A DNA stretch of 64,000 nucleotides from Nitrosarchaeum sp. (GCA_021414365.1 JAIOOR010000013.1:124001-188000), one strand, 5' to 3'. Numbered from the stretch's first letter, positions 8,950 through 17,910 are shown. Translations and numbers: made by a program. The notes: generated by a model from the sequence alone, not told the origin.

Positions 8950-10194
8950 ATGCAAAGCATACAAACATCTTTTGAAAATTTACGAAAAGATTTTCCTATC
9001 TTACAACGAACTGTAAGGGACAACAAAACATTGGTGTATCTAGATAATGCTTCAACAACGCAGAAACCAAATCAAGTCATTGATGCAATAAATGATTATT
9101 ATAGAAATCATAATGCAAACATCCATCGAGCTGTGTATGCATTAGCAGAGGAGGCAACTGAACTTTACGAGGCAACACGTGATAAGGTTGCAAATTTCAT
9201 TCATGTATCAAACAGAGAAGAAGTTATTTTTGTTAGAGGAACCACTGAAGCAATAAATCTAGTTGCATATGCATGGGGTAGGACACATATCAAAAAAGAT
9301 GACATTATAGTTACAACCGAATATGAGCATCATAGCAACATTGTACCTTGGCAACTATTAACTCAAGAAAAAGGTGCCAAGCTTGAATACATTGGAATGG
9401 ATGATAATGGAGAATTAATTTTAGATGATCTTGACAAATATCTTGCTACAGGTAAGGTAAAACTTGTGACGTTTAGTTTGATGTCTAATGTTCTTGGTAC
9501 TGTTACTGATGCTGAAAAAATAATTAAAAAATGTAAAGAGCACGGCGTACTGACTTTGGTTGATGGAGCCCAAGCTGTTCCACACATGCCAGTAAACGTT
9601 GAGGCATTAGGTTGTGATTTTTTTGCATTCTCTGGACATAAAATGCTGGGGCCTACAGGAATTGGAATCTTATGGGTGAGAAAATCTGTACTCCAAACCA
9701 TGAATCCATTTCATGGTGGAGGCGATATGATACGGGAAGTTCATAAATATGAAACAACATGGAATGATTTACCATACAAGTTCGAAGCTGGCACACCAAA
9801 CATTGCAGATGTGATTGGATTGGGAGCAGCGATAGACTATCTTACAAAACTTGGAATGAATAATGTGCGAGAACATGAAATTGAATTGACTACTTATGCC
9901 ATTGAAAAACTGTCTAAAGTAAAAGGTCTTACAATTTATGGCACAAAAAATATTTCAAAGCGTGGTGGTGTAATATCATTTAATTTTTCGGATGTTCATC
10001 CACATGATGTAGCACAAATTATTGATGAGGAAGGAATTGCAGTAAGATCTGGACATCACTGTGCTCAAGTGCTGATGGAAAGACTAAATGTTGCAGCTAC
10101 CTCTAGAGCAAGTTTCTATATTTACAATACTAGAGAGGAAGTTGACGCATTAATTGAATCATTAAATAAAGTTGCGAGGATATTCAAACTATGA
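8950..10194 (+). CDS. sufS: Cysteine desulfurase SufS
   Basis: PLP enzyme that takes sulfur from cysteine for Fe-S assembly. Visible landmarks are the N-terminal YLDNASTTQKP block, DGAQAVPH, the PLP lysine in SGHKMLGPTG, and the catalytic cysteine in RSGHHCAQ near the C-terminus. A longer frame begins at ATG 8926, but a clear Shine-Dalgarno (GGAGG, 8939-8943) six bases before ATG 8950 decides the start, giving 414 residues, which suits class II desulfurases. The stop overlaps the start of sufU (ATGA). Confidence 0.95.
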   Translation: MQSIQTSFENLRKDFPILQRTVRDNKTLVYLDNASTTQKPNQVIDAINDYYRNHNANIHRAVYALAEEATELYEATRDKVANFIHVSNREEVIFVRGTTEAINLVAYAWGRTHIKKDDIIVTTEYEHHSNIVPWQLLTQEKGAKLEYIGMDDNGELILDDLDKYLATGKVKLVTFSLMSNVLGTVTDAEKIIKKCKEHGVLTLVDGAQAVPHMPVNVEALGCDFFAFSGHKMLGPTGIGILWVRKSVLQTMNPFHGGGDMIREVHKYETTWNDLPYKFEAGTPNIADVIGLGAAIDYLTKLGMNNVREHEIELTTYAIEKLSKVKGLTIYGTKNISKRGGVISFNFSDVHPHDVAQIIDEEGIAVRSGHHCAQVLMERLNVAATSRASFYIYNTREEVDALIESLNKVARIFKL

Positions 10195-10634
10195 GCAGCA
10201 ATGCGGACATTTATCATGAAATGATAATTGACTACTCTAGAAATCCTGTGAATTTTGGTGAAATTGAAAATCCAGATGTTACTTTTCATGACTCTAATCC
10301 ATTATGTGGTGACAGTATTGACATTGATATGAAAATTTCAGACAACAAAGTGTCTGATATTAAATTTCATGGCAGAGGATGTGCAATTTGTATGGCATGT
10401 TCTTCAGTATTAACTGAGATTGCAAAAGGAAAGGGCCTTGATGAAGTACGAAATATTACTAAACATGACGTACTAAGTGAGTTGGGATTAGAACATCTAC
10501 AGGCAGTTCGAATAAAATGTGCACTGCTTTCTCTCAAAGTACTAAAATCTGCACTCTACTCATATCTTGGAAAACATATGGCTGATTCCCAAGATGTAGA
10601 TAAGTTAAAAGAAGAGGCAGCAAACTTATACTAA
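10191..10634 (+). CDS. sufU: SufU/IscU-like Fe-S scaffold or sulfur-transfer protein
   Basis: 147-residue NifU-N-like protein that receives sulfur from SufS. The ligand residues are visible: LCGDSIDI (C39, D41), CAICMAC (C66, C69, C72) and KCALLSLKVL near 128. The insertion between the first and second cysteines and the late cysteine fit the SufU class that binds zinc and works as sulfurtransferase with SufS. It overlaps sufS by four bases and ends the core suf operon. Confidence 0.88.
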   Translation: MSSNADIYHEMIIDYSRNPVNFGEIENPDVTFHDSNPLCGDSIDIDMKISDNKVSDIKFHGRGCAICMACSSVLTEIAKGKGLDEVRNITKHDVLSELGLEHLQAVRIKCALLSLKVLKSALYSYLGKHMADSQDVDKLKEEAANLY

Positions 10635-10635
10635 T

Positions 10636-10983
10636 ATGGATAATTTTACTCCAGTAACTCCTATCCAACTTCAAATTAGAAAAATTATTTTTGAAAATTA
10701 CAATACCGCTGATGAAAAATTCACCAATGATGAAATTTTTGAAAAAATAAAACAAAATGGAGATCTTGATCCTTCTTGGATTATAGATGATATAGAATCA
10801 TATTTTCATGAAATTTGTAATTCTGGTCTAGCAAGAAATATTGCACAAAATTTTACCACTATCTGGCTGAAGCTTTTTGATCCATTAAAAAAATATCATT
10901 GTACTGCTTGTAATTCAGATGTGTATATTGGAGAATCTGAAAAACAAATTTGTCCTAACCCGTCATGTAGAGCATCTATTTAG
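10636..10983 (+). CDS. Hypothetical protein with C-terminal zinc ribbon
   Basis: 115 residues, not recognised. Residues 1-80 look helical and may include a winged-helix-like fold (DEKFTNDEIFEKIKQNG, ESYFHEICNSGLARNIA). The C-terminus has a zinc ribbon of two knuckles, CTACNSDVY and CPNPSC. It starts two bases after sufU, so it belongs to the suf transcript, and its end overlaps the convergent pgk gene by eight bases. It could be a regulator of the operon or an RNA/DNA-binding accessory protein. Confidence 0.65.
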   Translation: MDNFTPVTPIQLQIRKIIFENYNTADEKFTNDEIFEKIKQNGDLDPSWIIDDIESYFHEICNSGLARNIAQNFTTIWLKLFDPLKKYHCTACNSDVYIGESEKQICPNPSCRASI

Positions 10984-12184
10984 ATCTAAATTTAGTTGCA
11001 GCATTCTCTAGCGCTTTTATCATTGGGAGTTTTTCACCTGTAAGATAAAGAACAAGTGCTCCTCCAGCAGTGCTTATATGATCAATCTTTTCTGCCAATC
11101 CATATTTTTTTAATGCGGATGTCAAATGACCTCCACTAACTATGGTAGTTGCCATAGAGTTTGCCACTGCAGTTAGTAACCCCTTAGTTCCAAAACTGAA
11201 ATTTTCTTTTTCAAAAAATCCTGCAGGACCGCTTATGAAAACAGTTCCTGCACCAGCAATTAATTTTGAATAATGCTCAACTGTTTTTGGACCTAAGTCA
11301 TAAATTTTATCTCCTATCTCAAGTTCTCTGACATCCATCACCACTCTGTCTCCATCTTTGTCAATTGCAATATCTACTGGAGTAGAAAACACATCTGGAT
11401 ATTCACCAATTAAGGAATGCGCTTTTGCCACAACTTCTTCTTCTCTTGATATGCCTAGAGGATATCTTATTCTTCCCTGTGCTCTCATGAACACATTTCC
11501 TATTAATCCTGTAAGTAATACATGATCTGCACGACCATTTTGAATTAATAATTTGATTGCCTCTAATCTGTCTGAAACCTTTGATCCGCCAAGTACTATG
11601 ACATGCGGCGCTTTTGCAACTGTCATTATTTCATCCAGGTTTCTCACCTCTCTTTCAACAATTCTTCCTGCACAAGCAGGCAACACGTATGGAAATCCAA
11701 CTATTGATGGATGTGATCTATGTGCACTAGGAAATGAATCCAAAACACAGAGTTCAAAAAGTTTTGATAATCTTTTTACCATAATTGTATTTGCAGCATC
11801 CTTTTCAGAAAATTCATAATTTTCTTCAGCACATAAACGCAAATTATCTAATAGTAATATCTCACCTCTTTTCAAATTCTTTATTTCGTTCTGTGCCGCA
11901 ATTCCAATAGTGTCTTCTACATATTTGATTTTTTTACCCATTAATTTTTCAAGAACTTTTGCATGTTTGTCCATTCCAGTATAGTCTTTGTTTCCAACCC
12001 TTCCTTGATGAGATGCAACAACTAATTTTGCATCTTCTAGCGATTTTATGGTCTCTATTGCCTCCTCAATTCGTTTAGTTCCTGAGATCTCCATAGTTTC
12101 AGGATCTATTGGGCAATTCATATCAACTCTTAAAAAAACAGTCTTTCCTTTAAGATCAAAATCATCTAGTGTGAGTACTTTCAC
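10976..12184 (-). CDS. pgk: Phosphoglycerate kinase
   Basis: Interconverts 1,3-bisphosphoglycerate and 3-phosphoglycerate, here in gluconeogenesis from fixed carbon. The 402-residue protein has the N-terminal VFLRVDMNCP block, SHQGR, the substrate-binding R in AHRSHPSIVGFP, the ADP-binding GSKVSDRLEAI, and the C-terminal glycine-rich STAGGALVLYL. The start is GTG (MKVLTLDDFDLKGK). It is convergent with the suf operon. Confidence 0.95.
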   Translation of the reverse strand: MKVLTLDDFDLKGKTVFLRVDMNCPIDPETMEISGTKRIEEAIETIKSLEDAKLVVASHQGRVGNKDYTGMDKHAKVLEKLMGKKIKYVEDTIGIAAQNEIKNLKRGEILLLDNLRLCAEENYEFSEKDAANTIMVKRLSKLFELCVLDSFPSAHRSHPSIVGFPYVLPACAGRIVEREVRNLDEIMTVAKAPHVIVLGGSKVSDRLEAIKLLIQNGRADHVLLTGLIGNVFMRAQGRIRYPLGISREEEVVAKAHSLIGEYPDVFSTPVDIAIDKDGDRVVMDVRELEIGDKIYDLGPKTVEHYSKLIAGAGTVFISGPAGFFEKENFSFGTKGLLTAVANSMATTIVSGGHLTSALKKYGLAEKIDHISTAGGALVLYLTGEKLPMIKALENAATKFRSK

Positions 12185-12319
12185 GATTTTTCTATTATCC
12201 TCTCGGTTAAATTCTTTGAGCCGATCTTTTTGTTATAGTTTGATATCTACTCTGTAAATTATTTTCAATGTTTATCTACATGATAAAAATTAAAAACAAC
12301 ATCATTGAGGTTTATTTGA

Positions 12320-12988
12320 TTGCAAAATTGGCTTTTTGATATTCGTTCTAGATCGTTTGTTTTACTTGTAATTGCATTTGTTGTTGTATCTGTACTGGTA
12401 CATTTTCAAATCACTGAAAGTTTTGATCAATCTGTAATTTCCTTTGTTGCTAAACATGTGGGAAATCACTCTTTAGATTTTCTAATGCAGCTCATTACCG
12501 AAAGCGGTGATTCGTTTTACCTGCTAGGCTTTGGTATCTTGATGCTTTTAATGAAAAAAACTAGAAGAATTGGAATTACTTTGATGATTTTAATTGTTTT
12601 ATCTACATTGCTTACTGGATACATAAAATGTGGCATGGACAGAGACAGACCTGATTTTGATTATCAAGGTGCCCCATTTCCAGTAAAAATTAGCCGTGAT
12701 ACGTTTTCTTTGTTTTGTGACGGTAGCTACAACGCCTCTTATCCATCTGGGCATGCTGCAAGAACGATGATTTTTGCAATAGTATTGGGATATGCCTTAT
12801 CTCAAAGATTTCCACGTGGAGCGTATCTGTTGTTTCTTTATCCAATATTGGTCTCTATCAGCAGAGTATACGTTATTCAACATTTTCCAATGGATGTAAT
12901 TGGAGGGGCCATTCTTGGTGTAATGCTAGCTGGTGTGTTATCTAAAAGAACAAAACTATACAAAATATTTGATAAATCAAAATCCTAA
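12320..12988 (+). CDS. PAP2-family membrane phosphatase
   Basis: 222-residue membrane protein with about six predicted helices and all three phosphatase motifs: KCGMDRDRP (K-x6-R-P), YPSGHAARTM (PSGH) and SRVYVIQHFPMD (SR-x5-H-x3-D). It probably removes phosphate from a lipid such as an isoprenyl diphosphate or phosphatidate-like archaeal lipid. The start is TTG. Its 3' end overlaps the convergent hypothetical gene at 12977 by 12 bases. Confidence 0.8.
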   Translation: MQNWLFDIRSRSFVLLVIAFVVVSVLVHFQITESFDQSVISFVAKHVGNHSLDFLMQLITESGDSFYLLGFGILMLLMKKTRRIGITLMILIVLSTLLTGYIKCGMDRDRPDFDYQGAPFPVKISRDTFSLFCDGSYNASYPSGHAARTMIFAIVLGYALSQRFPRGAYLLFLYPILVSISRVYVIQHFPMDVIGGAILGVMLAGVLSKRTKLYKIFDKSKS

Positions 12989-13378
12989 TTCTGTAAAACT
13001 TTTACTGCTAATCAAAACTATGGCATAATGATTCTCATCGTGATGATATGTCCAATATCTTATATCTCTAATCTCGTTTTTTTGTCTAAGCCCATATGTA
13101 ACTCCTGTCGTTACAGTATATCCTATTCTTTTTGCAAGTTTTGATTCTTTTGGCATCAAAACTCTAAACCCTTCTTTCCTATTGTTGAATCCTAATTTCA
13201 CCATGTCTTCTACTGCATCTGTAGCATCTTTGATATCTTTGAGATCATATGTTTTTGATACCGGCAGATCTCTTGGATGAAACTCCATTATGTTTTTGTT
13301 ACTTGTCTCTACTAATATTTTTTCAAAATATCCCTTTTTGCGATCAAAGTATGTTAATTTTCTTAACAGGTAAGTCAA
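12977..13378 (-). CDS. Hypothetical protein
   Basis: 133 residues with a TTG start; I do not recognise the family. The sequence is mixed alpha/beta with charged surface, no membrane helix, no cysteine motif. The middle (LKDIKDATDAVEDMVKLGF) looks helical and the C-terminal half beta-rich (DIRYWTYHHDENHYAIVLISS). It overlaps the end of the PAP2 gene and is divergent from the coiled-coil gene at 13429. Confidence 0.5.
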   Translation of the reverse strand: MTYLLRKLTYFDRKKGYFEKILVETSNKNIMEFHPRDLPVSKTYDLKDIKDATDAVEDMVKLGFNNRKEGFRVLMPKESKLAKRIGYTVTTGVTYGLRQKNEIRDIRYWTYHHDENHYAIVLISSKSFTELGF

Positions 13379-13428
13379 ATCATGATTATATTAACAACTT
13401 AACCGACCGATTTATCATTACTTGATTA

Positions 13429-14163
13429 TTGGCATCTTTAGAGAAATTAATAATAAAATTAAGACAAAATAAACAAAAAGCTACTAATCTTAGGAAAAAA
13501 GCTGAACGACAACTACAACAAGTGAGATCTATTGAAAAAAGATCTTCATCCGGTTTGCATTCTATAGATCGAAAAATTGAATATGAAAAAGAGAACGTAA
13601 CTGATGTTTCAGGGGTTTTAAATCAAAAAACAGCGCAACTGGAAAGTATTGGAAGGCTAGTTGCAGCGGCAAATGAACGTCTAATCCGTGAAAAAGAGAC
13701 ACTTGGTGAGGTAGAACAAGAGCTGGAATTTGCAAAAAATCCTGAAGAAGAAAACTATGCAAAATCCAGATTATCTGTTATTCGTGATCATATACTGGAA
13801 TTAGAGTTTGAGATAAAAAATAGAGAAAAAACAGCAAAAAAGATTGCTGAAGAGGTTGCCAAATATAATGAAGTAAAATCAAAAATTAGCACTCAAATTC
13901 AAAAACAATCAAAATCAAAGCCCACATTACGTGAAACAATAAGTTCAAGTCACAAGGAGGCTGCAAAATTTGCTAAAGAATTGGAACAAAAAACTAAAGC
14001 CGAGGAATCTGCTAAAAAGGCACTTGAGAAAGTATCATTACGTCTTCAATTACTTGCCAAAAAACAAAAATCTGTAAAAAAGGCAACCAAGAAAAAGTCA
14101 AAGACTCCTACCAAAAAGGCAACCAAGAAAAAGTCAAAGACAAAAAAACGTTCTAGACTATAG
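13429..14163 (+). CDS. Coiled-coil protein with lysine-rich tail
   Basis: 244 residues. About residues 1-205 are continuous heptad-like coiled coil with many Lys, Glu and Leu, and the last 35 are a lysine/threonine-rich tail that contains a near-perfect repeat (KKATKKKSKT twice), like histone H1-type or nucleoid-associated tails. No signal or membrane segment. The tail suggests DNA or RNA binding, possibly chromatin organisation, but this is inference from composition. The TTG start is the only in-frame candidate near the promoter. Confidence 0.6.
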   Translation: MASLEKLIIKLRQNKQKATNLRKKAERQLQQVRSIEKRSSSGLHSIDRKIEYEKENVTDVSGVLNQKTAQLESIGRLVAAANERLIREKETLGEVEQELEFAKNPEEENYAKSRLSVIRDHILELEFEIKNREKTAKKIAEEVAKYNEVKSKISTQIQKQSKSKPTLRETISSSHKEAAKFAKELEQKTKAEESAKKALEKVSLRLQLLAKKQKSVKKATKKKSKTPTKKATKKKSKTKKRSRL

Positions 14164-14232
14164 ACGTTTAATTGTTTTTAACTAAGATATTTTAATTATT
14201 TTAAAATTAACTGCCTCATCGTTATCATTAAA

Positions 14233-14871
14233 GTGGAGATGATCTTTGTTATTTTATTCAAAATGAAAAAACGTGGTCCTATAATCGGTGTATCTGGTTT
14301 GATACTAGTTGTTGTATCAATTTCAATTATGGTCTCTGTATATCCATCTTCCAATGTTGGAGATAAAAACAATCTATACCTTCCCTCGATGTTTGAGGGA
14401 ATGTTTGACAAGGTTTCAGATAACATCCAAATTTTGCCTGATGAGTCTGGTTATTTTTCATATGGCACTCAATCATCTAACGTTCCTTTACTGTGGGGAG
14501 TGCAGATAATTGATTATCATGATGGAGATAAACTGTCAATATCTATTTCAAATATTTATGGTGATAGTTATGGGGAATTTTCTCAAAACACTTCTGTAAT
14601 CTTTGAAATGTTGCAAATTGCCAAATCTGACACACTGAATTTTGAAATTCAAAATCATGGGCCTAGAGTAGTCAATTTGGTTGTAATGATTTCAGAAGAT
14701 CCTGATAATTCTAATACTTTTTCTAATCCAAACTCTCCTTTTGTAAATACTGTTTTACCACTGGTAATCTCTGGGATTTTGTTAATTTTAGGAATTATCA
14801 TTTTGTTGGTTGGTGTGATTCTATATCTGATTGATTGGAAAAACACACAAAATGACAAAAGACGCTATTAG
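14233..14871 (+). CDS. Hypothetical membrane-anchored protein, two helices
   Basis: 212 residues with one hydrophobic helix near the N-terminus (GPIIGVSGLILVVVSISIM) and one near the C-terminus (about 178-202), leaving a 130-residue domain that should be outside the cell. That domain is beta-rich. The family is not recognised. Start options are GTG 14233, ATG 14239 and ATG 14263 (MKKRGPII); a TATA-like stretch near 14199-14209 favours the earliest. Confidence 0.5.
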   Translation: MEMIFVILFKMKKRGPIIGVSGLILVVVSISIMVSVYPSSNVGDKNNLYLPSMFEGMFDKVSDNIQILPDESGYFSYGTQSSNVPLLWGVQIIDYHDGDKLSISISNIYGDSYGEFSQNTSVIFEMLQIAKSDTLNFEIQNHGPRVVNLVVMISEDPDNSNTFSNPNSPFVNTVLPLVISGILLILGIIILLVGVILYLIDWKNTQNDKRRY

Positions 14872-14943
14872 GATTTGTGAATGATATCTTAATTCATGAA
14901 CAAATGCTGAATGTAAATATGCTATTATGAACAATTACTATCT

Positions 14944-15135
14944 ATGGGTAAATGGAAAGTTAAGGAAGGTGCAGAAGCATTGGTGATAAAATGTGCTAAA
15001 TGTGGTCATGTCCAAGCAAATCATTTTGATGCAACTAAAGGATTTAAACTTAGAAAGTGTAATCTATGTGATTGTAAAGAATTCAAATTCAAATCAAAAG
15101 ACAAACTCAAAGGATTATTTCAAAAAAAGGATTAG
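14944..15135 (+). CDS. Small zinc-ribbon protein
   Basis: 63 residues with two knuckles, CAKCGH (about 17-22) and CNLCDC (about 39-44), and a lysine-rich C-terminus. This architecture suits a small zinc-binding protein that contacts nucleic acid or a protein partner. A second small zinc-finger protein follows at 15175, and the two may be co-transcribed. Confidence 0.6.
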   Translation: MGKWKVKEGAEALVIKCAKCGHVQANHFDATKGFKLRKCNLCDCKEFKFKSKDKLKGLFQKKD

Positions 15136-15174
15136 AAAGAGATAATCAATAAAAGTATGGAAGAATAACTGGCT

Positions 15175-15321
15175 ATGAAAAATGTAAAAAGTATGAAGCA
15201 TACAATAAAATGCAAATACTGTGGCAAGTCTGATAACGTAGAATACTTGGGTGGACTTGATTGGTTCTGCAATAAGAGATGCTATTACCATTATAGACAC
15301 ATAAATGATACTCTAAAGTAG
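15175..15321 (+). CDS. Small C4 zinc-finger protein, 48 residues
   Basis: Short open frame MKNVKSMKHTIKCKYCGKS onward that ends at TAG 15319. It has CKYCG and FCNKRC, a C-x2-C...C-x3-C arrangement seen in small treble-clef or MYND-like fingers. It lies 39 bases after the preceding zinc-ribbon gene and on the same strand. The ordered cysteine spacing makes it likely to be real despite its length. Function unknown. Confidence 0.5.
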   Translation: MKNVKSMKHTIKCKYCGKSDNVEYLGGLDWFCNKRCYYHYRHINDTLK

Positions 15322-15499
15322 AATCCATCAGGGATTTTCATTGGAATAACAATAGTTGTGATTACAAACAAAATAAATTCACTGTGATACACTAATGAAT
15401 CATGTATTGTTCATTGAAAGTTCTTAATTTTAAATAAAATACTCACATGTTTAGATAAAATAATAAAATATTAACCCAAAATAATTTAAAAAATTAAAT

Positions 15500-15805
15500 T
15501 TACTGCGGATTAACTTCCATTTTACCGAATTTTCCTTTTGTTAAGGACACTTCACCTTTGAACTCATTTGTATATCCATTTGTGATGACTATGACATCTC
15601 CAACATTAACAGCTTTGATGTCATCTCCCCACAATGTTAGTTTGATCTCATCTGATTCATCAGCTATTACTGCATCACAAACATCAACAGTACCGCCTGT
15701 TTTGAGATTTACGGTTCTTTGGTCTCCCTTGCTTTTTACTTCGGCTTTTAGATTAATTCCACTTCGCATTTTTTTTACTTGTGAAACTGATTGAAATTCT
15801 GCCAT
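15500..15805 (-). CDS. OB-fold single-stranded DNA-binding protein, RPA-like
   Basis: About 101 residues forming one OB fold: GINLKAEVKSKGDQRTV, then GTVDVCDAVIADESDEIKLTLWGDD and VGDVIVITNGYTNEF. The aromatic W in LTLWGD is typical of RPA/SSB-type OB domains. It has no acidic tail. A longer frame opens at TTG 15829, but the TATA-like TTATTTAAAA at about 15840-15850 puts the transcript start near 15819, so ATG 15805 (MAEFQSV) is preferred. Likely role is binding ssDNA or RNA. Confidence 0.7.
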   Translation of the reverse strand: MAEFQSVSQVKKMRSGINLKAEVKSKGDQRTVNLKTGGTVDVCDAVIADESDEIKLTLWGDDIKAVNVGDVIVITNGYTNEFKGEVSLTKGKFGKMEVNPQ

Positions 15806-16050
15806 GTATTTTGACTCTAGTTTGGACAATTATAAGCTTTTTTAAATAATCTTTTTGGATGATTCAAAATGGATTTTCATCTGTTTTAAAATAATTTATT
15901 TTTTTAAGAACCATGTATCTTGATTTAATCTACAATTCCAAAATTTTGTCAAAGAAGCACAATTCTGATTATTTTATTGATTTGATAAAATCTCTCATTT
16001 TTATCAAAATTTCCATGAATTTTTAATACCTGCTTTAAATGTCGATAATA

Positions 16051-16096
16051 CCCAATTAATACCAATTAATACCAATCATTACCAATAGTATATAAG
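16051..16096 (+). promoter_or_regulatory. Four 10-bp phased CCAAT-like repeats before a TATA box
   Basis: Four copies of (A/C)CCAATnAnn run head to tail at 16051, 16061, 16071 and 16081, each exactly 10 bp apart, so all face the same side of the helix. They end at the TATA-like TATATAAG (16088-16095), and the next gene's ATG (16119) lies about 26 bp downstream. This looks like a multi-site activator element of a leaderless promoter. Confidence 0.6.
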
Positions 16097-16118
16097 ACCC
16101 TTATTTTCATGTGTGATT

Positions 16119-16547
16119 ATGAATACACAATCCCCACAAACTAACCCAAGCGGAAATGTATATTCAACATACAAGCAAAATGTTCAAAAATACTTTGAAA
16201 ACGTTACAAAAAACGTACCACAGTATTTTCAATCAATGACCCATCTACAAGAAGAATGTGTCAAAACATGTGAGAAAACAATTGAAGCTTCAATTTCTAT
16301 GCAACAAGAATTTGCAAAAAAGAATGGACTCTCAACTGAAATTCCAGATGCAATGAAAACCACATTTGTAGATATGAACAAACAAATTGTTCAGGCAAAC
16401 ACTGTACAAAACCAAATTGTTAAAACAACCATTGATGCAACCGTACAGAACATCAAAACATTCAATGATAACGTCAACGCATTTGCTGATTTGAATACAA
16501 ACATTATCCAGTCTTGGACAAACCCTCTCACACAAATAAAATACTAG
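16119..16547 (+). CDS. Phasin-like helical protein
   Basis: About 142 residues, almost wholly amphipathic helix, rich in Gln, Asn and Thr with few charged clusters; it has repeated patterns such as YKQNVQKYFENVTKNVPQYF and IVQANTVQNQIVKTTIDATVQN. This resembles phasins, which coat polyhydroxyalkanoate granules. No PHA synthase gene is in the window, so the assignment is tentative. ATG 16119 fits a leaderless start from the TATA box at 16088; the GTG at 16113 would lie at or before the transcript start. Confidence 0.5.
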   Translation: MNTQSPQTNPSGNVYSTYKQNVQKYFENVTKNVPQYFQSMTHLQEECVKTCEKTIEASISMQQEFAKKNGLSTEIPDAMKTTFVDMNKQIVQANTVQNQIVKTTIDATVQNIKTFNDNVNAFADLNTNIIQSWTNPLTQIKY

Positions 16548-16551
16548 TGTG

Positions 16552-16569
16552 ATTGTTTTTTCCTTTTTT
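16552..16569 (+). terminator. T-rich terminator after the phasin-like gene
   Basis: A run of two T tracts, TTTTTT-CC-TTTTTTT, follows the stop codon within about 20 bases. Archaeal termination commonly uses such U tracts without a hairpin. No strong stem is visible. Confidence 0.4.
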
Positions 16570-16833
16570 TGAACCTAAATAATTTCTTATTATCTTATTA
16601 TGATTTTATCATCTTTTTAAAATGAATTTAGTCTGTCTCTTTTTATGACTTTTTCATGTTATGAAATAATGCCATAAACAATTCATGATTGATTATTTTT
16701 AAAATGTGATTATTTCTAGATAATGACTTTAAATCTTGATGTAAATTCTTAAAAATTCTATTTATTTTACGATCATTTTCTGAATTATTTCATAATAGCA
16801 ATCGAAAAATATCGGTCAATATTGAATCTATTT

Positions 16834-16935
16834 GCAGAGGTATCGAAGCCCGGTCAACCGAGAAGGACTCAAGATCCTCAAAAATAGGAAATCCTTTCTC
16901 TCAGGAGTTCGTGGGTTCAAATCCCACCCTCTGCA
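16834..16935 (+). tRNA. tRNA-Leu (CAA) with a 17-nt intron
   Basis: Acceptor GCAGAGG (16834-16840) pairs with CCTCTGC (16928-16934), discriminator A at 16935. Anticodon stem AAGGA (16863-16867) and TCCTT (16892-16896) enclose the loop CTCAAG-A, anticodon CAA at 16870-16872, once the intron 16874-16890 is removed. The intron carries TCCT/AGGA, the central helix of a bulge-helix-bulge substrate for the archaeal splicing endonuclease, and it splits the loop at the usual 37/38 site. The variable arm has a CTC/GAG stem, as expected for class II tRNA-Leu. T arm is GTGGG-TTCAAAT-CCCAC. CCA is not encoded. Confidence 0.93.
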
Positions 16936-16981
16936 CTAAATCTAATTTAATACATGAAATTATTTTCAATAATTTAAAAAA

Positions 16982-17104
16982 TTATGCAGCGATTGGTTTT
17001 ACTTTGGTAATGGAATGATTTGAAATCTTTTTGTGTATGTCTGCTATGCTTTCATCTTTAAATGATAGATTACATCTAAAACATTTCCAGCTAACTTCAG
17101 ACAT
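16982..17104 (-). CDS. Small C2H2-type zinc-finger protein
   Basis: About 40 residues: WKCFRCNLSFKDESIADIHK then SNH gives C-x2-C-x12-H-x5-H, a C2H2-like finger. A longer frame opens at TTG 17164, but the TATA-like ACTTATAAG (about 17126-17136) sits inside that extension and predicts a transcript start near 17104-17113, so ATG 17104 (MSEVSWK) or ATG 17113 (MVPMSEV) is the likely start. Small archaeal C2H2 proteins may bind nucleic acid or act as regulators; no target is evident. Confidence 0.6.
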   Translation of the reverse strand: MSEVSWKCFRCNLSFKDESIADIHKKISNHSITKVKPIAA

Positions 17105-17291
17105 AGGTACCATACGTGTAATTTGCTTATAAGTATATTGAATGATTGTTCCATTTTCTTCCAATTTTTGATCAATGATCTAAAATTTATGAAATTTTTA
17201 GATAATTTGCGATCATTTCAGGGTTTTTTCATGAATAAATGCTAATCAAAGCGTTTAGAAATAAAAAAACCGACTCAAAAATGAAGAAACT

Positions 17292-17909
17292 ATGGATATT
17301 TTTGAGATTTTAATAGAATTCTCTTATTTTGGAGTTTTTCTTGTTTTGATTGGAGTTAACGCATCTCCTATTCTTATGCCACCCACTTGGATAATTTTAG
17401 CATCCTTTTTTGCACTAGACCCCACTTTGAATCTGATACTTCTTTCAATTGTCGGTGCAACTGGAGCAACTATTGGTAGATTCATTTTAAAATATTTCAG
17501 CAGTTATTTTAGAAAATTTGTAGGACCTGAACAACAATCAAATCTTGATATTATTGGAGATTTCCTTAATCGAAAAAAATATGGATATGTTGTTGCTTCT
17601 TTTCTATTTGGGGCAACTCCTCTTCCTAGCAACATGTTGTTTATCACATATGGATTAATGAAATCTAAAAATCTTGGATTATATGTTGGATTTTGGTTTG
17701 GACGGGCCCTGTCTTACTATCTGATGCTTTCTATTAGCAAAATTGTTTTGACACCATTTCTTCAAATTTTTGAAGAACGCTATATTGGAATTATATTGAT
17801 AGATGTGATAAGTATTGGAACCGTGTTCCTTTTTACTTCAATTAACTGGGCATATTTAATCACTCATAAAAAATTGAAATTTGTAAAACCAAAATTATGG
17901 AGATTTTAA
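17292..17909 (+). CDS. VTT/DedA-like membrane protein
   Basis: 205 residues with about five hydrophobic segments and a re-entrant-type region: ILMPPTWIILASFFALDP near 29-46 and FGATPLPSNMLFITYG near 108-123, patterns of VTT (SNARE-associated/DedA) proteins. These act in lipid scrambling or membrane homeostasis. The stop is one base before the ATG of the HD-hydrolase gene, so the two form an operon. Confidence 0.65.
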   Translation: MDIFEILIEFSYFGVFLVLIGVNASPILMPPTWIILASFFALDPTLNLILLSIVGATGATIGRFILKYFSSYFRKFVGPEQQSNLDIIGDFLNRKKYGYVVASFLFGATPLPSNMLFITYGLMKSKNLGLYVGFWFGRALSYYLMLSISKIVLTPFLQIFEERYIGIILIDVISIGTVFLFTSINWAYLITHKKLKFVKPKLWRF

Positions 17910-17910
17910 A

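Noticed and set aside
16051..16090. CRISPR or transposon end repeats
   Set aside because: Units are 10 bp head to tail with no spacers and sit at a promoter.
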